DNA from: Clostridiales bacterium
GTDB lineage: Bacteria > Bacillota > Clostridia > Oscillospirales > Oscillospiraceae
Reading direction: 5' to 3'
Assembly: GCA_004555705.1 (NCBI GenBank)
Contig: SFHI01000017.1
Coordinates: 1 to 30,490, forward strand
DNA: 30,490 nt
Shown here: in pieces, positions 29,014 through 30,490 of the stretch
How positions within the stretch are numbered: position 1 is the stretch's first letter
Layout of the letters: each line of letters begins with the position of its first letter
The notes under the pieces: generated by a model
What the model saw: only the letters and a program-made list of their open reading frames with translations
Told to the model about the DNA's origin: nothing
Databases searched by the model: none
Translations under genes and position numbers: made by a program

Positions 29014-29047
29014 AAGCCCCGCTCCCTTTGGTGGGAGCGGGGCTTTG
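29014..29047 (+). terminator. Terminator after the secreted protein gene
   Basis: AAGCCCCGCTCCC pairs perfectly with GGGAGCGGGGCTT around a six-base loop, 22 bases after the stop; the T tail is short. Confidence 0.85.
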
Positions 29048-29102
29048 TCATTCCGCCGCGGACAAATTCAGTTTCACGCTTACCGGCTTAACTCAGCAAA
29101 CC

Positions 29103-29370
29103 GGCAAATGGTGTTTGAAAGGGCGCGTTACAAATTACCTGTCATTGCCATGAAAAATGCTGTCATTGCGAACCAGTGCGCACACTGGTGTGGCAATCCC
29201 CCGGTTGAAAGGAACCAGGTGACGATTACCACTAAAAATCGCAGCGACTTCCATTCTTTCGGGTTATTTTCAGCACATTTCCCCTCTAACCGGGGGATTC
29301 CCACGCCAGTGTGCGCACTGGCTCGGAATGACAGGAAACTTTGACACGCAGCGACGAAAACCAATTTGTC
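29103..29370. repeat. Family A palindromic element (A5)
   Basis: Drifted termini (GGCAAATGGTGTTTG, CCAATTTGTC) enclose family A arms: TGTCATTGCGA with a partner near TCGGAATGACA, side hairpins CCAGTG/CACTGG on both arms, and the inner GGCAATCCCCCGG arm with a one-base change on the right (GGGGGATTCCCA). The 28992-29401 gap has no gene otherwise. Confidence 0.88.
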
Positions 29371-29401
29371 GTCAACTGAGCAAAGCCGACATCAGATTAC
29401 G

Positions 29402-30319
29402 TTAAACCATTCGTTTCCTGCAATCCTCCGCCCGGTTCGCGGGGTACTCCCGCTCGATGACAAGTCCCCGGCGGTCCAGTTCCTGCACCAGTTCCGTCCA
29501 GACCTTACAGGCATCACCGTACTGTTCCAATTCTTCATAACAGAAGCCCATGGAATAGACAGCGTCCAAATAAGTCTTATCCAGTTCCAGTGCCTTTCGC
29601 CAGCAGAGATGCGCATCCTCATACCGTTTTAACGCGCGGTAAATATCGCCGGCATGGACATAAAATGCCGCTTTGTCCGGGAAGCGTTGAATTGCGTCAA
29701 GGGCTATCTCCAGCGCCCGCTCGTATTCTCCCGCAAATTCATAGGCGGCAGTACACAGAAGCCAGAGGCGGTCATCCGCCGGATTTCCGGCAAGCTCCCG
29801 GGCATACCGCTGGGCTTCCTGGAGGCCCTTGCCCTGATCGCACATCAGGGCAAGCCTCTGCTGCGCCGCGGAAGCATAGACCTGCTCCGTCACATCCGGG
29901 TGAACCATGGCCTGCTCCAGCTTCCGCTGAGCCTGGACCGCGCTGCAGCGCATCATGTAATGGTACAGCACGCCCCAGGAGCGCAGATCATCCGCGGTCA
30001 GCTCGTTGGCATTCATCCGGAAAAACTCCTGCTCCGCAGCCAGGAAGTCCTCCGAACGCCCGGATGCTTCGTAGACTGCCAGCAGACGCTGGGCATAGCT
30101 GGGATAGCCCTTCGCGTCCTCACGGTACAGGTCATCCACTGTTACGCCGTAAAGCCTGGCAATCTCCGGCAGGAGCATCACATCGGGCAAAGTATTTCCG
30201 CACTCCCACCGGGACACACTCTGGACGCTGACCCCAAGGATACTGGCCAGCTGCTCCTGTGTCAGGTTTTTCTGCGTCCGCAGCCGCCTTAAGTTCCGGG
30301 AAAAGTTTTCGCTCGTCAT
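29402..30319 (-). CDS. XRE-family transcriptional regulator with TPR-like C-terminus
   Basis: This 305-residue protein begins with an HTH_3/XRE DNA-binding domain (about 5-62: NLRRLRTQKNLTQEQLASILGVSVQSVSRWE). The remainder is all helical, with TPR-like repeats, most evident at about 185-290 (AYEFAGEYERALEIALDAI, AGDIYRALKRYEDAHLCWRKAL, YSMGFCYEELEQYGDACKVW). This layout is shared with peptide- or partner-sensing regulators, but a signal peptide gene is not seen here. The start at 30319 follows GAGGAGG. A possible promoter lies at 30430-30458, and a small overlapping frame with its own ribosome site starts upstream. Targets are unknown; the window ends before the next upstream gene. Confidence 0.9.
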   Translation of the reverse strand: MTSENFSRNLRRLRTQKNLTQEQLASILGVSVQSVSRWECGNTLPDVMLLPEIARLYGVTVDDLYREDAKGYPSYAQRLLAVYEASGRSEDFLAAEQEFFRMNANELTADDLRSWGVLYHYMMRCSAVQAQRKLEQAMVHPDVTEQVYASAAQQRLALMCDQGKGLQEAQRYARELAGNPADDRLWLLCTAAYEFAGEYERALEIALDAIQRFPDKAAFYVHAGDIYRALKRYEDAHLCWRKALELDKTYLDAVYSMGFCYEELEQYGDACKVWTELVQELDRRGLVIEREYPANRAEDCRKRMV

Positions 30320-30429
30320 CCTGAATCCTCCTCATTTCGGTAAGTCTTTCCATACGCCACAGATTCCGATAGAATCGTTCCATATGCATCGTGGTGCCTC
30401 CGCATATTCGATTAGAAGCTTCTGGAAGG

Positions 30430-30458
30430 ATTATAGCGCATGGAGGGATTTCTGTACA
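30430..30458 (-). promoter_or_regulatory. Probable SigA promoter of the XRE-TPR regulator
   Basis: On the minus strand TGTACA (30453-30458), 17 bases, then a perfect TATAAT (30430-30435), about 110 bases before the regulator start. The -35 box matches at four of six positions. Confidence 0.5.
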
Positions 30459-30490
30459 TATCTCAAAACGCGAGAGCATTCCCGGAAAAT

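Overview
The window looks like a chromosomal contig from a spore-forming, GC-rich Clostridia bacterium, most likely an Oscillospirales-type gut anaerobe. The main evidence is a Firmicutes-style gene set: miaB-mutS-mutL-miaA-hfq, yggS-sepF-divIVA followed by a T-box-controlled ileS, a spoVAC gene, a TAXI-type TRAP transporter and a TnpV mobile-element remnant. The taxonomic call is inference from gene content and order; no search was run.

Layout. Positions 1-840 hold the start of an IS1595-type transposase that passes in frame into a Bacteroidota-like ATP synthase subunit a. This is probably an assembly or library chimera at the contig end. Positions 840-2750 hold a long palindromic element, a 3' remnant of spoVAC, an AT-rich insert with an unknown membrane protein, and an intact spoVAC. 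A MATE exporter follows (2847-4199), then a tnpV remnant with a frameshifted partner (4516-5205), a GH3 beta-glycosidase (5490-7607) and a TAXI TRAP transporter (8248-11241), the last four on the minus strand. A 1.1 kb gene-poor, repeat-rich gap separates these from the plus-strand core block.

The core block (12403-27710) is miaB (fused to an ASCH domain), mutS, a CPBP membrane protease, mutL, a GNAT acetyltransferase, miaA, hfq, yggS, sepF, divIVA, an isoleucine T-box and ileS. It joins mismatch repair, tRNA A37 modification, RNA chaperoning, cell division and isoleucyl-tRNA charging. The right end has a secreted Cys/His-rich protein and a minus-strand XRE-TPR regulator.

The most distinctive non-genic signal is a dense population of short palindromic elements in nearly every intergenic gap. 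Several sequence-unrelated cores (called here A, B and C) share the same terminal inverted repeat (ACAAATTGTTGTTTG and its complement). Other families (D, E) lie beside or contain them. Some carry paired base changes that keep hairpins intact. One B copy sits between the T-box terminator and ileS. I see no CRISPR array, tRNA, rRNA or recognisable defence system. The best candidates for something undescribed are the MiaB-ASCH fusion and the shared-terminus element family.
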